Below the pieces are notes generated by a model that worked only from the letters and a program-made list of their open reading frames with translations, was not told the DNA's origin and ran no database searches. The position numbers and the translations under genes are program-made. Below, in pieces: positions 1 to 10,800 of a stretch of 64,000 bases of DNA (within the stretch, counting starts at the first letter, position 1; each line of letters opens with the position of its first letter). This DNA comes from Collybiopsis luxurians FD-317 M1 (Eukaryota; Basidiomycota; Agaricomycetes; Agaricales; Omphalotaceae): NCBI GenBank assembly GCA_000827265.1, contig KN834764.1, forward strand, positions 198,387 to 262,386, in the 5' to 3' direction.

Positions 1-2
1 CA

Positions 3-344
3 TACAGGTCACTTGGGAAGTTTAATGCTGCTGAACAGCTTCAGGAGGAGGTGCTTTCTTTGCACAAGAAAGTGCTTGGGGATAACCACCCCAATACATT
101 GACTTCCATGGCCAATCTTGCAACTACATACAGGTCACTTGGGAAGTTTAATGCTGCTGAACAGCTGCAGGAGGAGGAGCTTTCCTTGAACAAGAAAGTA
201 CTTGGGGATAACCACCCTCATACATTGACTTTCATGAGCAATCTTGCAAGTACATACAGGTCACTTGGGAAGTTTAATGCTGCTGAACAGCTTGAGGAAG
301 AGGTACTTGCTCTGCAAAAGAAAATTCCTGGGGATGACTACTGA
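3..344 (+). CDS. NB-ARC/TPR-type protein, 3' end only (kinesin-light-chain TPRs)
   Basis: The reading frame is open from base 3 and stops at 342-344; the 5' part lies outside the window. It carries two full 42-residue TPR units and a last half unit, each with the core YRSLGKFNAAEQL and KVLGDNHP. The units are nearly identical to those of the complete paralogue at 12496-15624, and both proteins end in the same way (LALQKKIPGDDY here, LALQKEVPGDNH there). By analogy the missing part should hold an NB-ARC ATPase, but that cannot be seen. In this family such repeats form a superhelix that binds ligands or partners. Confidence 0.8.
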   Translation, partial: YRSLGKFNAAEQLQEEVLSLHKKVLGDNHPNTLTSMANLATTYRSLGKFNAAEQLQEEELSLNKKVLGDNHPHTLTFMSNLASTYRSLGKFNAAEQLEEEVLALQKKIPGDDY

Positions 345-767
345 CTCATACCTTGATTTCCATCACTATTGTTTGGCTTGTTGTTGGCTGTGGGCCCACA
401 TGTGGAACATATTTATGCCTTTTTGTTGAATTTAAAACAATTGTGCAGCATTTTCCTGGATTATCACATGTGATGCATACTAACTAAATTTGTAAGTGTT
501 TCACACTGATGCATCCTTCTTTGTCTTGAAATCAAGCACAAGCTTATCAACACATACACTCAGCATCCCCTTTTATTCCATTCAATCGTAATCTTTTAAC
601 CACATAAACTCAGGAGCCAGAAATATTACATTCACTGCGATTACACCACCATAAACTTAAGTAAAGCTAATTATAAATACAGGTTTCATGAATATCATGT
701 GTCTTTTGTCCATGTTGACTATATATTTTTGATGTTCCATTAGCTTTGAAAGAGAATTTGTTGAGAA
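345..767. repeat. 3' flank shared with the second NB-ARC/TPR gene
   Basis: About 380 bases after the stop codon align closely with 15625-16020 downstream of the complete paralogue, including the ends of runs such as GCTTATCAACACATA and CAGCATCCCCTTTTATTCC. The two genes therefore arose by a duplication reaching well past the coding end. No gene is seen in this stretch. Confidence 0.75.
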
Positions 768-1142
768 ATGAGAGGGGGTAGTAGCAGTGGCAAATATCAT
801 CACTGTTTGGAAGCCACTGTCGTTGAACTAGCAAACTCCTCACTCAATCTATGGGGCACGAAGGTAACTAGTACATATGGGGATGGATTGACATTCACAG
901 TAGTGCACTGTTCAGTATTTCCATTGTTGGAGCAATTGTTGGAACTCCAGTACCAATAGCAAAAGCCCCAGTTAAATGCACTGGGGATTCATTCACAAGT
1001 ATGTATTGTATATATCAAAATATAAGTTAGGCTAAATAAATAAGGCTATCTATTGGCAGGACAGGAATTGGGCATTGAACCCTCAAACAGAAGGAAGCAA
1101 AAACACTGCTGTGAGTGATCCAATTGCATGGCAAGCATTGCA

Positions 1143-1324
1143 CATCAGCAAAAATGCCTACAGCCCAGGTTGTCCAGGGACACCCCCAAATCCTAGGCAG
1201 CTTTGAGGTGCCCTGGGATCTCTGGGATCTCTGGGCATCTTGAGCACTCCAGAGCACCTCAAAGCTGCCTAACATATGGGGGGAATCCCTGGACAACCTG
1301 GGCTGAGGACTAGTTTTGCTGATG
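1143..1324. mobile_element. Hairpin MITE-like element inside R1 copy A
   Basis: A 182-base palindromic unit. It begins CATCAGCAAAA and ends TTTTGCTGATG. Inside are perfect 20-base inverted arms (1161-1180 and 1286-1305, starting CAGCCCAGG), continued by further paired sequence around GGCAGCTTTGAGGTGC. No coding capacity is seen. The form fits a non-autonomous DNA transposon, but no clear target-site duplication is visible. Confidence 0.6.
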
Positions 1325-1660
1325 CAATTTCCAACAACCATCTAGACTGTGTCAATTTCAACCTCAAGCCTGTTGATCTTGGGTCCCCTGACTTTGGTTC
1401 ATTCAATTGCTTCTCACACCACCTATCTACAAGACTCCAAAAGTTCTGACCATTTGCGACTCTGCCTCCAGAGTCCAGCCAGTACTTTGAGCACTCTCCA
1501 TTGTCTTTTCCTCTAAGTTCCTACTCCTCCACAAGCCAGACTATGCTAAGATTGTCAGATATCTGTAAACATATACAAATTCAATGATAGTTAACTTCTG
1601 AAGCTTCACTCCATGTATGACAATGATATTTCAAAGGAGTACCTGGTTGATACTATACTT

Positions 1661-3232
1661 CATCAGGAATAATACCTACAGCCCAGGCAAATACCAGTAG
1701 TCTAAGGGCACCTAGAATATTGGCTAAATACTAGGGACTCGCAAGAGTCTTAGATTGCCCAGGCTGCATGGGCTGCCTGGGTTTTTAGCCAATCACTGGG
1801 CCCCCTCAAAATTTTTGAGTGATCCCTGGGGCAATGCCTGGGACATTCCCTGAGGATCCCTGAGAGCTGTCTTAAAAGCTGCCTGAGAATGCCTGGGTCA
1901 CCTGGGTCATCTGGGTTATCTGGGTTTTTTTAGCCAATCCCTAGACTCCCCCAAAAACTTTTAAAAGATCTTGTAAAAGGCCCTGAGGATCCATGAAAGA
2001 TTCCTGAAGACCCTTTTGAGGATTTCTCAAAGCTTCCTAAAGACCCCCTGAAAGTGAGAATCCCCAGAGAGCTCCCTGAGGGTCTCTGAAGGTCTCTCAG
2101 ATGTCTCTGGGACAGCCTGGGAAAATTCCAAGTACTACCAAAATATAAATTCAAGAATGTAATATTGACATTCTGAATATTACTATAAATATATAATTAT
2201 AGCCTGTATAATTTATTTTGTCTCATCCCCTCATCCTCTCACCCCTTCACCCTCTCATCCTTCCTCCCTCCCTCTCTTACCCCCTTACCTCATCCACTCT
2301 CCCTCATCCCCTCATTCTCTCACCCTCTTACCTCCTCATTCCCTCACCCTTGCACCTCCTTATCCTCTCACCCCCTCATCCCCTCATCCCCTCACCCCTT
2401 CACTCCCACATCCCCTCACCTCTTCACCCCTTCACTTCCTCAATCCTTTACTTCCTCACCTCCTCACCCCCTCACCCCCTTACTCTTTTACCCCCTCATC
2501 CTCTCTCTCTCACCTCCTCATCCTCCCTCCATCATTCCCTCAACCTTTCTCCCTCTCACCTCTTCATCCCTCACCCCCTTACTCTCTCATGCTTGACTGG
2601 GAGGGGGGAGAGGGAGGGAGGAGGAGGGGGATAGGGACAGGGACAGGGAGGGGGAGAGAGAGAGGGAGGGGAAGAGGGAGAGGGAGAAGAAGGGGGAGAG
2701 AGACAGGGAGGGGGGGGGAGGAAGGAGGAGGAGGAAAAAGATGAGAGAGGAGGAGGAGGAGAAGGGTGAGGGAGGAGGAGGAGGAGGAAGGGCCTTTTCC
2801 TCCTTGCATAATATACTCTATCTACATCCTTTGTCCTGCATCTTTATGTAGTGTAGTTCCTACAGTGTATCAGTGTTGAATTAGTTGTCAATATATTTTA
2901 AGCATCACCATAAAATTTATATATCATTGTGGGAATTAATGAGATAAAAATGAGGTGAGTGTCATTTTTTTTTTGTCTTAGGGCTTGCCTCAAGCTGTCT
3001 CCAAGACACCCAGAGTTTACCAGGGACTCTCAAAGACCCTCAGAGATCCCCAAAGCTCAGAAGAGACTTTCAAAGATCCTTGGGGCTCTCTCAAAGACCC
3101 TAAAGAATTATAACATATGGGGGGGTGTCTCCTGGGATTCTGGTGCCCCTGGGATGTCTGGTCAACCTGAGATGCCCAGATAGCCCAAGGGGATTTTCAG
3201 TCAGCCTAAGCTGGGAATACTTTTTGCTGATG
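1661..3232. mobile_element. 1.57-kb insertion with the same ends as the hairpin element
   Basis: The insertion starts CATCAGGAATA and ends TTTTTGCTGATG, related to the ends of the element at 1143-1324. It sits in R1 copy A between ACTATACTT and CTTGGGA. In copies B and C the same site reads ACTATACTTGGGA without interruption, so CTT looks like a 3-base target duplication. Inside are CCTGGG/CCCTGAGG-rich hairpin sequence, the pyrimidine and purine tracts, and an inverted, related CT-rich stretch at 2985-3200. No transposase is seen. Confidence 0.6.
2218..2800. repeat. Polypyrimidine tract followed by polypurine tract
   Basis: From about 2218 to 2590 the + strand is almost only C and T with A at intervals, built on CCCCTCA and CTCATCC words. 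From about 2597 to 2800 it is almost only G and A, built on GGGAGG and GAGGAGG. The two low-complexity blocks face each other across 7 bases. The reading frames here (Ser/Pro/Leu-rich or Glu/Gly-rich) are not genes. Confidence 0.85.
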
Positions 3233-3450
3233 CTTGGGATCTCCAATGCACAGAAAAGTGACCTTGATCTTGTTGATACACATTGTGAAGTCAACAGCAT
3301 TCTGATGTTTTTCCAGACGAGTATGAAACTGCCTGCTTCAGAGAGAGATTTGAATCTTTCTTCACCAAGTCACTGACAGATAGCACAGTATGCATTTTTG
3401 TTATGTTTGCAATGTTCTTCTCGTGACAAAGTAGCCCAGATTTCTGGTCC

Positions 3451-6400
3451 TCCAGTGTCAACTACAGTGTGCCCCAAGAGCTAGGGAAGAAGCTTGACCA
3501 TGTCCATGGAAAGCATAATGTTACAAGTCCAGAATGAAATGAAGAAGTCATCTTGCAGCAGACTTGTCCGCTTTCCCACAGTTCTCACATTCTCTTTATA
3601 TCAATTTTTTTCCCCATCTTTGGGCATGTCACTTTGTTTGTGACACTTGTTATGTGTGTGACCTTCTTGACTATCATGTTCTGCTTCCCTTCCATGCCCA
3701 TCTGCTGTTTTTTGTTTCTTTCTCAGTATTCTTCCTTTTATTTGTTTGTTTGCTTTAGATGTCCCTCATTTGTAGCCCTCATTGAGCTGTGTGCTTTTTT
3801 ACCTCCCTGTTTCACTCTCCATTTCCACCTTTCTCTTATCATCATCACAATATTTTTACTCAATCCAGCCCTCTTCTGCCCACAATTTTGCTTGAAACTT
3901 GGTAGAAATGAGGATTTCTATCATAAAACTTCTACATCCAAATTCTGAGCTGTCTGGTTCTCTTTTTTTATGTCAGCAATCCCTCATATAGCCAGCGACA
4001 CACTGCAAGCTTTTTCCCATGGGTAATCTGCACCAGAGGATTGCTCAAAGCTACCACATACTATGACTGGCTCAATTTTTTTTGGCCATGATTATTACTG
4101 TAAATAGATTTGAAATAAATTCCTATTTTTGCCCAAAAAAATCCTCAAAATTCAGAGCCTTTTTGCCCAGGATTATAATCAAGAAAAAGATATCAATTAA
4201 GGCTGAATTTTGCTCAAAAAAATTGAATATTCCTTTTTAATTTCCACTGATAAAAGACAATGATTTTGGCCATAAAAGCTTTACAATTACCCTTGTTATT
4301 AAAGCTCAATTTTGCTGGGCATTACATTCCTTTTATGGTTGAAAAGAGCTTTGAACTTCTTGCCTTGTTTTAATCATAAGACAATTATAATTGCAGCTGG
4401 GGAAACACAGTGGGCAAGTCCAGCCTTGGAATCAGCAGGAAGTCATTACTCCATAATATTGCCTGTCAATTTTAACTATGCTGTTCTGGAGAATGTCAGT
4501 GATAGTACATGGAAAAAGAAATTTGACAGCTTTCATGGATCAGGGCATTGTTTTTTAACATTTGTAATTGCATATAGTGTTATCCATATACATATGAAAT
4601 TCTGACTGTTTTGTGTCTGGACTTGTACATGCCATGTGCATAGTGCAATGGCCCATCTCACAAGTTCTTGCCTCTAAGTTTGCAGTCCCAAGTCTTTTTC
4701 AATGCTTCAATAAGTTTTGCAAGTCATTTCTGATCAGCAGCATGGTCACCAAGCATGCCAGTCATGATGAGCGCAGGGTTATGTCAGAGCTTAAAGGGCA
4801 CACTGGGCAAGCTAGAAATAATACAAGTGAATATATAAACAAAGGTGTGAGGCAATAATGAATGTAGATACCTGGAAATAATACAAGTGAATATATACTA
4901 GGTAAGTTAGTAAAGTGCCTGGTATATGCAATATATAATTATATGCTCACAACAAAGTGGCAGTCTTGTAGTATGAATAATGTAGGTAGTGGACATAGAA
5001 GGTGAAGAAAAAGAAAAGAAGGAGAGATTCTGACTCATAACTAGAGATTGGAAACATATTACAAACCAAGTACTTAATAAGGTAACTATGAAGTATCCGC
5101 TACGGGTATAGAAACAGTGCATACCTCAACAATTCAAGAGTCAGATAAGTTCTCAGACATCAATTTCGCAGTTTGCATTGGCAGTGAAAAGGCTTCAATT
5201 GTATAGATCAGTGAAACAATAGAAGATTCCAGTGCAGCCGTTCATTTGTTCTTTTGCAGTATGATTTGGAGCTGTTGATAACCCAGCGAAGAAGGTACGA
5301 GAAGTTCCAGCTTTGTTTACAGTGATATGATGAGATTTGTAGTTGATACTCTGGTGAGTGGTACCATCTCTGCTGATCACAAAACCTTGCAATCTATTAA
5401 CAAAGGAGAACAGTTGCAAGGAAATTGATTATCCCATTGCAGTCCTTCATACTGTTGATACCCTGAAGTTTAGCACCTATCCCACCTTCAATGACAGTGC
5501 AGCATGCAGAGGTATGCGAGATCATTCTGTTGACATTTGCTGTGCAATCTTGTGCTTTATGCCTGAGTTTTGAGCATTGATTAGACTTTGAGTTTGCTTC
5601 TTGGATTGAGGTTGACGGCAATAACTGGCAAGCCATGACAATTTTGAACCTGTAGCAATGGAACAAAGTGTTGATAGAAGTATAAGTAATAGAAATGAGG
5701 GTATATAGCCTCAGCAGAAGAGGAAAATGAATGGGGGAAGGATTAGTATGCAACCGAAGTGAGATTTTACACATGATGTAAACTCAACTTTTGCCTAAGC
5801 CCCAGCCAAAATCTTGCAAAATTAACTTGTAGTGTATAACTCCCCCTGGCTACAAAACTTTGAGAGAGAAATTTGTTTATTTTCCCTCAACAAAAAAAAT
5901 GTTCTGCCCTAAATTCCTTCATTTTTCTTTCTTGTTAATTTATCTGCTAATTATGACTGAACTTTAGCCATATCTTTGTCAATACAATACATTGTATAAA
6001 ATGGGGCAGAACATATCAAAGAGACTAGCATTTTAAGCATTTTGTTTCTATAAATCTATGCGGAATACCTTGTCATTGATATACTACTATCTGCCCTTGC
6101 CATGTTTTCAAATTTTTTCATACAAAATGCCCAAATAAGTGCCCAATTTTTTCGCAGGCATTGGACGCTACCATTAATTACATGCAAATTTATGCTACCT
6201 GATGTAGTGATGTGGCATACCGTAGTTACATGGCAAAAATTTTTGGAAAGAGGCATTGTCCTGGGCACATTTTGTAGTTTAAACAGTTTTGAAAATCAGA
6301 TTATATGATAAAGAGTTGCAGCTAATGTATTCTCTGCAGGAGAGAATTACTTTAATGGAACTTCGACATATATACAACACAATTTAAGCAAAGGTTAAGA

Positions 6401-6700
6401 CTCAAGGATTCTGTGCTGCATTTCCAAGTTTCCAAGCGAGAACTGAGGCTGTGAACTATTCTTAAAGCCTCACCTAGACAAAATTGTACCGCACTTGTCA
6501 CACCCTCATCTGGAAACAAAGTTTAAGCCACATATATTAAGTATTGGATCTTGACTGCATGACCTTGTTTAAAAAATTCTAATGATTGTATTGCAAGGAA
6601 AGGGTCTGTAGTCAACTGAGAGATGGCCTGCAAGCTTTTAAATGGACTTGTAGATGATTACAGGACAATTGGCAATGAAGCTAGAAGGAGTCAACTGTGA
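3451..6700. other. Long stretch without a supported gene
   Basis: AT-rich sequence with short open frames only. The longest, at 3553-3948, is hydrophobic because of T-rich DNA and has no recognisable domain. No gene, RNA or element could be supported. Confidence 0.5.
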
Positions 6701-6704
6701 GCCA

Positions 6705-6832
6705 TTCAGCTTGAAGCTGTGGGAAGCTGGCTCACTGCATGAGGGCAGGAGCCAGCTAGGCGGCTCGGCTCCAGCCCTCATGTAGCTTCAGCTATTAGCC
6801 AGCTAATTCGCAAGCTGCGGCAACACTAGGAG
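6705..6832. repeat. Palindromic element
   Basis: CATGAGGGCAGGAGCC is matched in inverted form by GGCTCCAGCCCTCATG about 20 bases further on, with GGCTCGGCTC near the centre and flanking AGCT-rich repeats. It lies just before R1 copy B. It could be a small hairpin transposon remnant. Confidence 0.4.
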
Positions 6833-7815
6833 TAGCAGCTAGAGCAGTAGTGACAGATATCATCACTGTTTGGAAGCCGCCATCATCAAAGCAGTGAAGT
6901 CCTCAATCTATGGGGCATGAAGGTAACTATACATGGGTATGGATTGACCTTCACAGCAGTGCACTGTTTCCATCCAGAATGTGTCAATTTCAACCTCAAG
7001 CCTGTTGATCTTGGGTCCTCTGACTTTGGTCCTTTCAATTGCTTCTCACACCACTTATCTATGAGACTCCACAGATCCTGACCCATTACCACCATGCCTC
7101 CTGCTAGTGGATTCAGCACCCTCCAATATCTTCCTTTTCATAAGCCAGACCATGTTAAGATTATCAGCTATGAATTTTTGCTGTAAAAAATATACCAATT
7201 CAATGATAGTCAACTTGAAGTGTCATGCCACACACCACAATGATATTCTGAATGAGGACTTCGTTGATACTATACTTGGGACTGCCAACAGTGAGCAGAT
7301 AGATCTTGAGCTTGTTCATGTGCACAGTCAAGTCAACAGTACCCTGATTTTTTCCAGATCAGTGCAAACTGAAGTGAGGAACTGTCAGCGATACCATGCT
7401 CCAGTCAGAAATGTTCTTACATTCTTGCAGAGGCCATTTGGCAGCACACTGGAAGCTTGTTTCTTGAGGTATGTTTCCAATGTCTTGTTGTCAGCATAGT
7501 TGGACCCCAATGACATTATTAAACTGAGAGTTCTTGGGGTTCTTCTGGATCAACTCCTATATTGTAAAGCATAACTGTAAGTGTGTCGAGATTAGCTTCA
7601 TCATTAATGTTGTGATAATATGTTCAAAGAGCATCATAAACAGCATTCTGGAATAACACACAACTGGTCATCTTGAAAGGATTTATTCATGTGAGTCTAG
7701 CATACCATTTACCAGTAAAACTTAAAGATAACTCACCTCTTGTGTCTTGCCCCGAAATGTATGAGTTTGCGACTATCTTCAATGCTTTGGCAGTGCATTC
7801 ATCATCTGTAACTTG
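6833..7815. repeat. R1 repeat, copy B, start of a 3.2-kb segmental duplication
   Basis: This stretch aligns with 16057-17035 (copy C) over its whole length. In both places the similarity runs on through a shared 3' flank into the gene family at 8672-10030 and 17658-19029. Copy B is not interrupted like copy A. No intact reading frame is shared by the copies. Confidence 0.65.
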
Positions 7816-8045
7816 ACGCATAGTTGGCCAACGCTAACGCGTGGCAGGACTCGTGCCCTTTTCAGTGACTGGAACAAATTACCTTGCGGATCCTGGATCA
7901 TTGATCATCAATGTAATGAAAACTAACTAAAATTGTGTAAATTGCGAAAATTAGATCAATTCAAAATTGCCTGCCTTGGATCAGGCACAGAATCGTCAGA
8001 GCAGAAACTCAGCATTCCATTCCATTGAATGCCCTCGTAACCTTC
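7816..8045. other. About 230-base segment present only in duplicated copy B
   Basis: Relative to copy C, which reads CATCTGTAACGTTTGAGGG at about 17025-17045, copy B has about 230 extra bases bordered on both sides by GTAAC. Part of it (CAGCATTCCATTCCATTG) resembles the 3' flank of the NB-ARC/TPR genes. It could be an insertion in B or a deletion in C. Confidence 0.35.
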
Positions 8046-8671
8046 GAGGGAAGAATCCGGATGACCTCTGGCCTTAGGGTAAGTACTCAGTGCTTAACTT
8101 ATTCTTATCCATTTGTCCTCAAGGCGAGCCTCAGTTTCTACGAGCCCAATATATCCACCATACTGTGTACATAAGTATCAAGGTAAGGAAGCGGACGACT
8201 CAATCGATCAAGTACATTCACAGACCCGCAGAGCGCTGCAGCCTGCCAGTGCAACGCACCCACTCATGGATATCCATCTCAGGCTATCATTTATAATGTA
8301 TATCCCGTTAAAAACCGTTACACGATACAAACCGGTTCATTGCATCGCGTTGTTTTGACAGAGGGTATCGAAGATACATGCGCGATGAGAATGTAGAAAA
8401 GGAACAACGTGTACAGAAAGGATAAGCAAAGATAGATACAAATATCAATGCAAATGCAAGTACAGTATAGTATTGTACCACACAAAGAAAACATCAAAGG
8501 AACGTGACAAAAAGATATACAGGGTCCATAACCAGTGAAAGCGAAGTAAACACCCCCCCCCCAAAAAAGGCATCAAGCGAGTTCGAGCAACTAGTGCTCT
8601 ATCAAAGAGAGATATATACAGAAGCAAAGAGTAAAACAAAAAAAGAACCCCTCGTCCAACAACGAAAGACA

Positions 8672-10030
8672 TCAACGCCGTCCTTCACCTATATGTGCCA
8701 ACTCGTAATTCAAAAAGTTCTCATAACCTCCCTCATTCCCTCCGCTCCCATTGCCGAACCACGCCCAGATAGGAGTAGCCTCATTCGACTCCGACTCCGG
8801 CGTAACCAGTAACTCTTCTTCATCTTCGTCCTCGTCTGATCCACTATCCCCCTCATCCTCGTCATCGTGTTCATGAGGAAGCTCCAAAATGAGACTCAGC
8901 CTCTCCTTGTCCTTGCGCGTTGGAACCGAGATCGCAACTGGAGCAGGAGCTCGAACCGGACTTGGAGCCCATTTCACCTCCTCCTCGTCGAATTTGGGTA
9001 CCGGTTTGCATTTAATTTTGTGTTGTGCCTGCCCAGAAAAGGGCTTTGGATTAAAAGCGAGTCTCGGGCATTGGAGAGCCTCGAGCTACTGGACCGGGAG
9101 CTCGATCTGGAGGTCGGACGGGAGGTGGGTGGGGAGGAAGGTGGGGAGGAAGGAGGTAGCAGTACCACGGACTCGTGCTGGGTAGGAAGAGGTGGAAGGG
9201 GTCTGTAGCCGTAATGAATCGTCACTGTCGTTTTGGCTGGAGCTGGAGGTGTCCTCTCTTCGACGTAATCGTAGTCCTCTTCGTCCTCTTCATCGTCCTC
9301 CTGCGGACACACCAAATGAACGGGTACCTCGTCTCCAAGAAGCCTCCGGATCCAATCCATTTTCGCGAGGCGCATGCTGTTGGACGAAGGGATGGTGAAT
9401 GACGGAGGAGGAGCGCCGACGATAGATAGGAATGAGTCCCTGGAGGAACGGTCTCCAGCAGCGAGAGAGGTGGCGGAAGTGGAAGTGGGAGGCCGGATGG
9501 TGTATCGCTTGTCAACCGCTAAACTTGATTCAACTAAACTGTCATCGTCATCACTAGACAGTGACGATAATGAGGTCGAAGATGGCCGGGACATGGGTGG
9601 GGCAAGGCGAAGAAGGGGCTTGGAGTCGTTGGTGGAGTTAACTAGGGAGAGATCGTCGGTAGAGCAAGTGCACAAGGGATGGCGACTGGTATGTGAAGCA
9701 GGAGAAGCAGTTCGGGAGGAGGACCGACTGTGGGTGGTACGTGCACGGCTGCGGGTGGTCCTGAGGCTGGAACTAGAGGACGCAGTCGAATCGATGGATC
9801 CTTTACGTTGAAGACAGTCATCTTCGTCCGAGTAGTCTGTACATGATCGTGTTTGTGAAGCAAAATTGAAAGAAAGAAAGAAAAAAACTTACGAGCATGA
9901 ATATCGACCAGCTGCGGATTTATCCCAAGCACACGGCCCAATTTCTTCGTCGAGCGTATAAGCTGAGTACGCTGTTGCCAAGTAATGGAGGAGAGACCAG
10001 TTTCGCGGTGACAGATGCGCACGTTGACAT
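8672..10030 (-). pseudogene. Broken copy of the 437-residue Ser-rich acidic protein gene (copy 1)
   Basis: This is the nearest relative of the intact gene at 17658-19029, with the same exon-intron layout: exon 1 near 9900-10030, and intron donor CTC|GTAAG on the minus strand. It is damaged. At 9044-9047 one T is missing from a run (GGGCTTTGG against GGGCTTTTGG in the intact copy), which shifts the frame before the KRKPVPKF segment. Exon 1 has small deletions that put the ATG at 10028-10030 out of frame with the conserved QRTQLIRSTKKLGRVLG segment. A truncated product may still be made, but a normal one cannot. Confidence 0.75.
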
Positions 10031-10498
10031 GTTTCAACGATGAAAGGTGGATTAAGCTGATGAGATGCCATGCTAGCCGTATAAACTCAATCTACGCATA
10101 GTCATAGACCAGCAAAAAAGCTGATCGAGTGTTGGAGGGGAAGACAAATGCGTGGCCTTTCGACATGGTGGCAGGAAGACAGAAAGAGCCGTGTATTGCC
10201 CGTTTTGGCTGACTTTCTCACGACGTCTTTTGCTTCCGGACGTTCCTTCCGAGATGACAGCTGAAAGGGCCCGCTCCCCGAAACCTCTACGGCACCTCAT
10301 AAAATGGAACGTCGCCGCGCGGAACGCTGTTTATGCTCGGCTAGTATTCCTGTGGTGCTACCACGATCGTACAAAAGATAGCATTGATGAGAAGCAGCCT
10401 CATTTTTTGCGCTGGTTCGGTGAATATATCTCTATAAACTAGCTTGACGCTCGCTAACTCTATCATTCAGTTTAAATCCCAGTCCAAAAAAAAAGCCT

Positions 10499-10800
10499 TC
10501 TCCTCCTCACTTTATTCTAGCACGTCTTCTCGTCGTCGCAAGTGCTGCTCAAATGCCAGCTCCCGGTGGAAATGGTCAGAATATCCTGTCATCTGTCTTT
10601 TATGATCACCGGTGCCCTCCGTTCCCGAGCCAAACTCAAAGATACGACTTTATCCCACACCAACTTAGTCCTGCCTTCTTCATCGGCAGACCACGCGCCA
10701 TTGTGCTCCGACGCCTCGATATTCTCGAGTACAAACTCGTTCACAACCCCGTTCCCCCGAATATCAAACACCCAGGACGACTGGGAGACGAACTCTTTCC
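10499..10800 (+). pseudogene. Fragment of a small secreted-protein family (MPAPGG family)
   Basis: The open frame reads FILARLLVVASAAQ, which looks like a signal-peptide core, then MPAPGG, then IPHQLSPAFFIGR, ILEYKLVHNPVPPNIKHPGR and GDELF. The 26651-27250 locus has the same order: PAPGG, IPDQLGPAILIGR, LEYKVVHIPAPANTKHPER and GNKL. There is no in-frame ATG before the hydrophobic segment, and at about 10800 the frame runs into the end of another pseudogene. Function unknown. Confidence 0.45.

Larger units (their letters stand above)
768..3450. repeat. Dispersed non-coding repeat R1, copy A, interrupted by insertions
   Basis: Segments 780-910, 1335-1660 and 3233-3420 align in order with 6840-7450 (copy B) and 16060-16680 (copy C). 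Shared words include AATCTATGGGGCA, TCAATTTCAACCTCAAGCC and GTTGATACTATACTT. Stops occur in all frames of all copies, so this is more likely a decayed gene or transposon fragment than a gene. Copy A is split by insertions described separately. Confidence 0.65.

Noticed and set aside
2218..2809. Open frames over the pyrimidine and purine tracts
   Set aside because: Low-complexity composition gives stop-free frames by chance.
3553..3948. Hydrophobic open frame suggesting a membrane protein
   Set aside because: The hydrophobicity comes from T-rich DNA. There is no charged loop pattern, no splice structure and no similarity to anything in the window.
6886..7499. Reading frames in R1 (MVVMGQDLWSLIDKW on minus; LKCHATHHNDI on plus)
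   Set aside because: Both strands keep partly conserved words between copies because the DNA is duplicated, but each copy has different stops and shifts; no gene can be supported.
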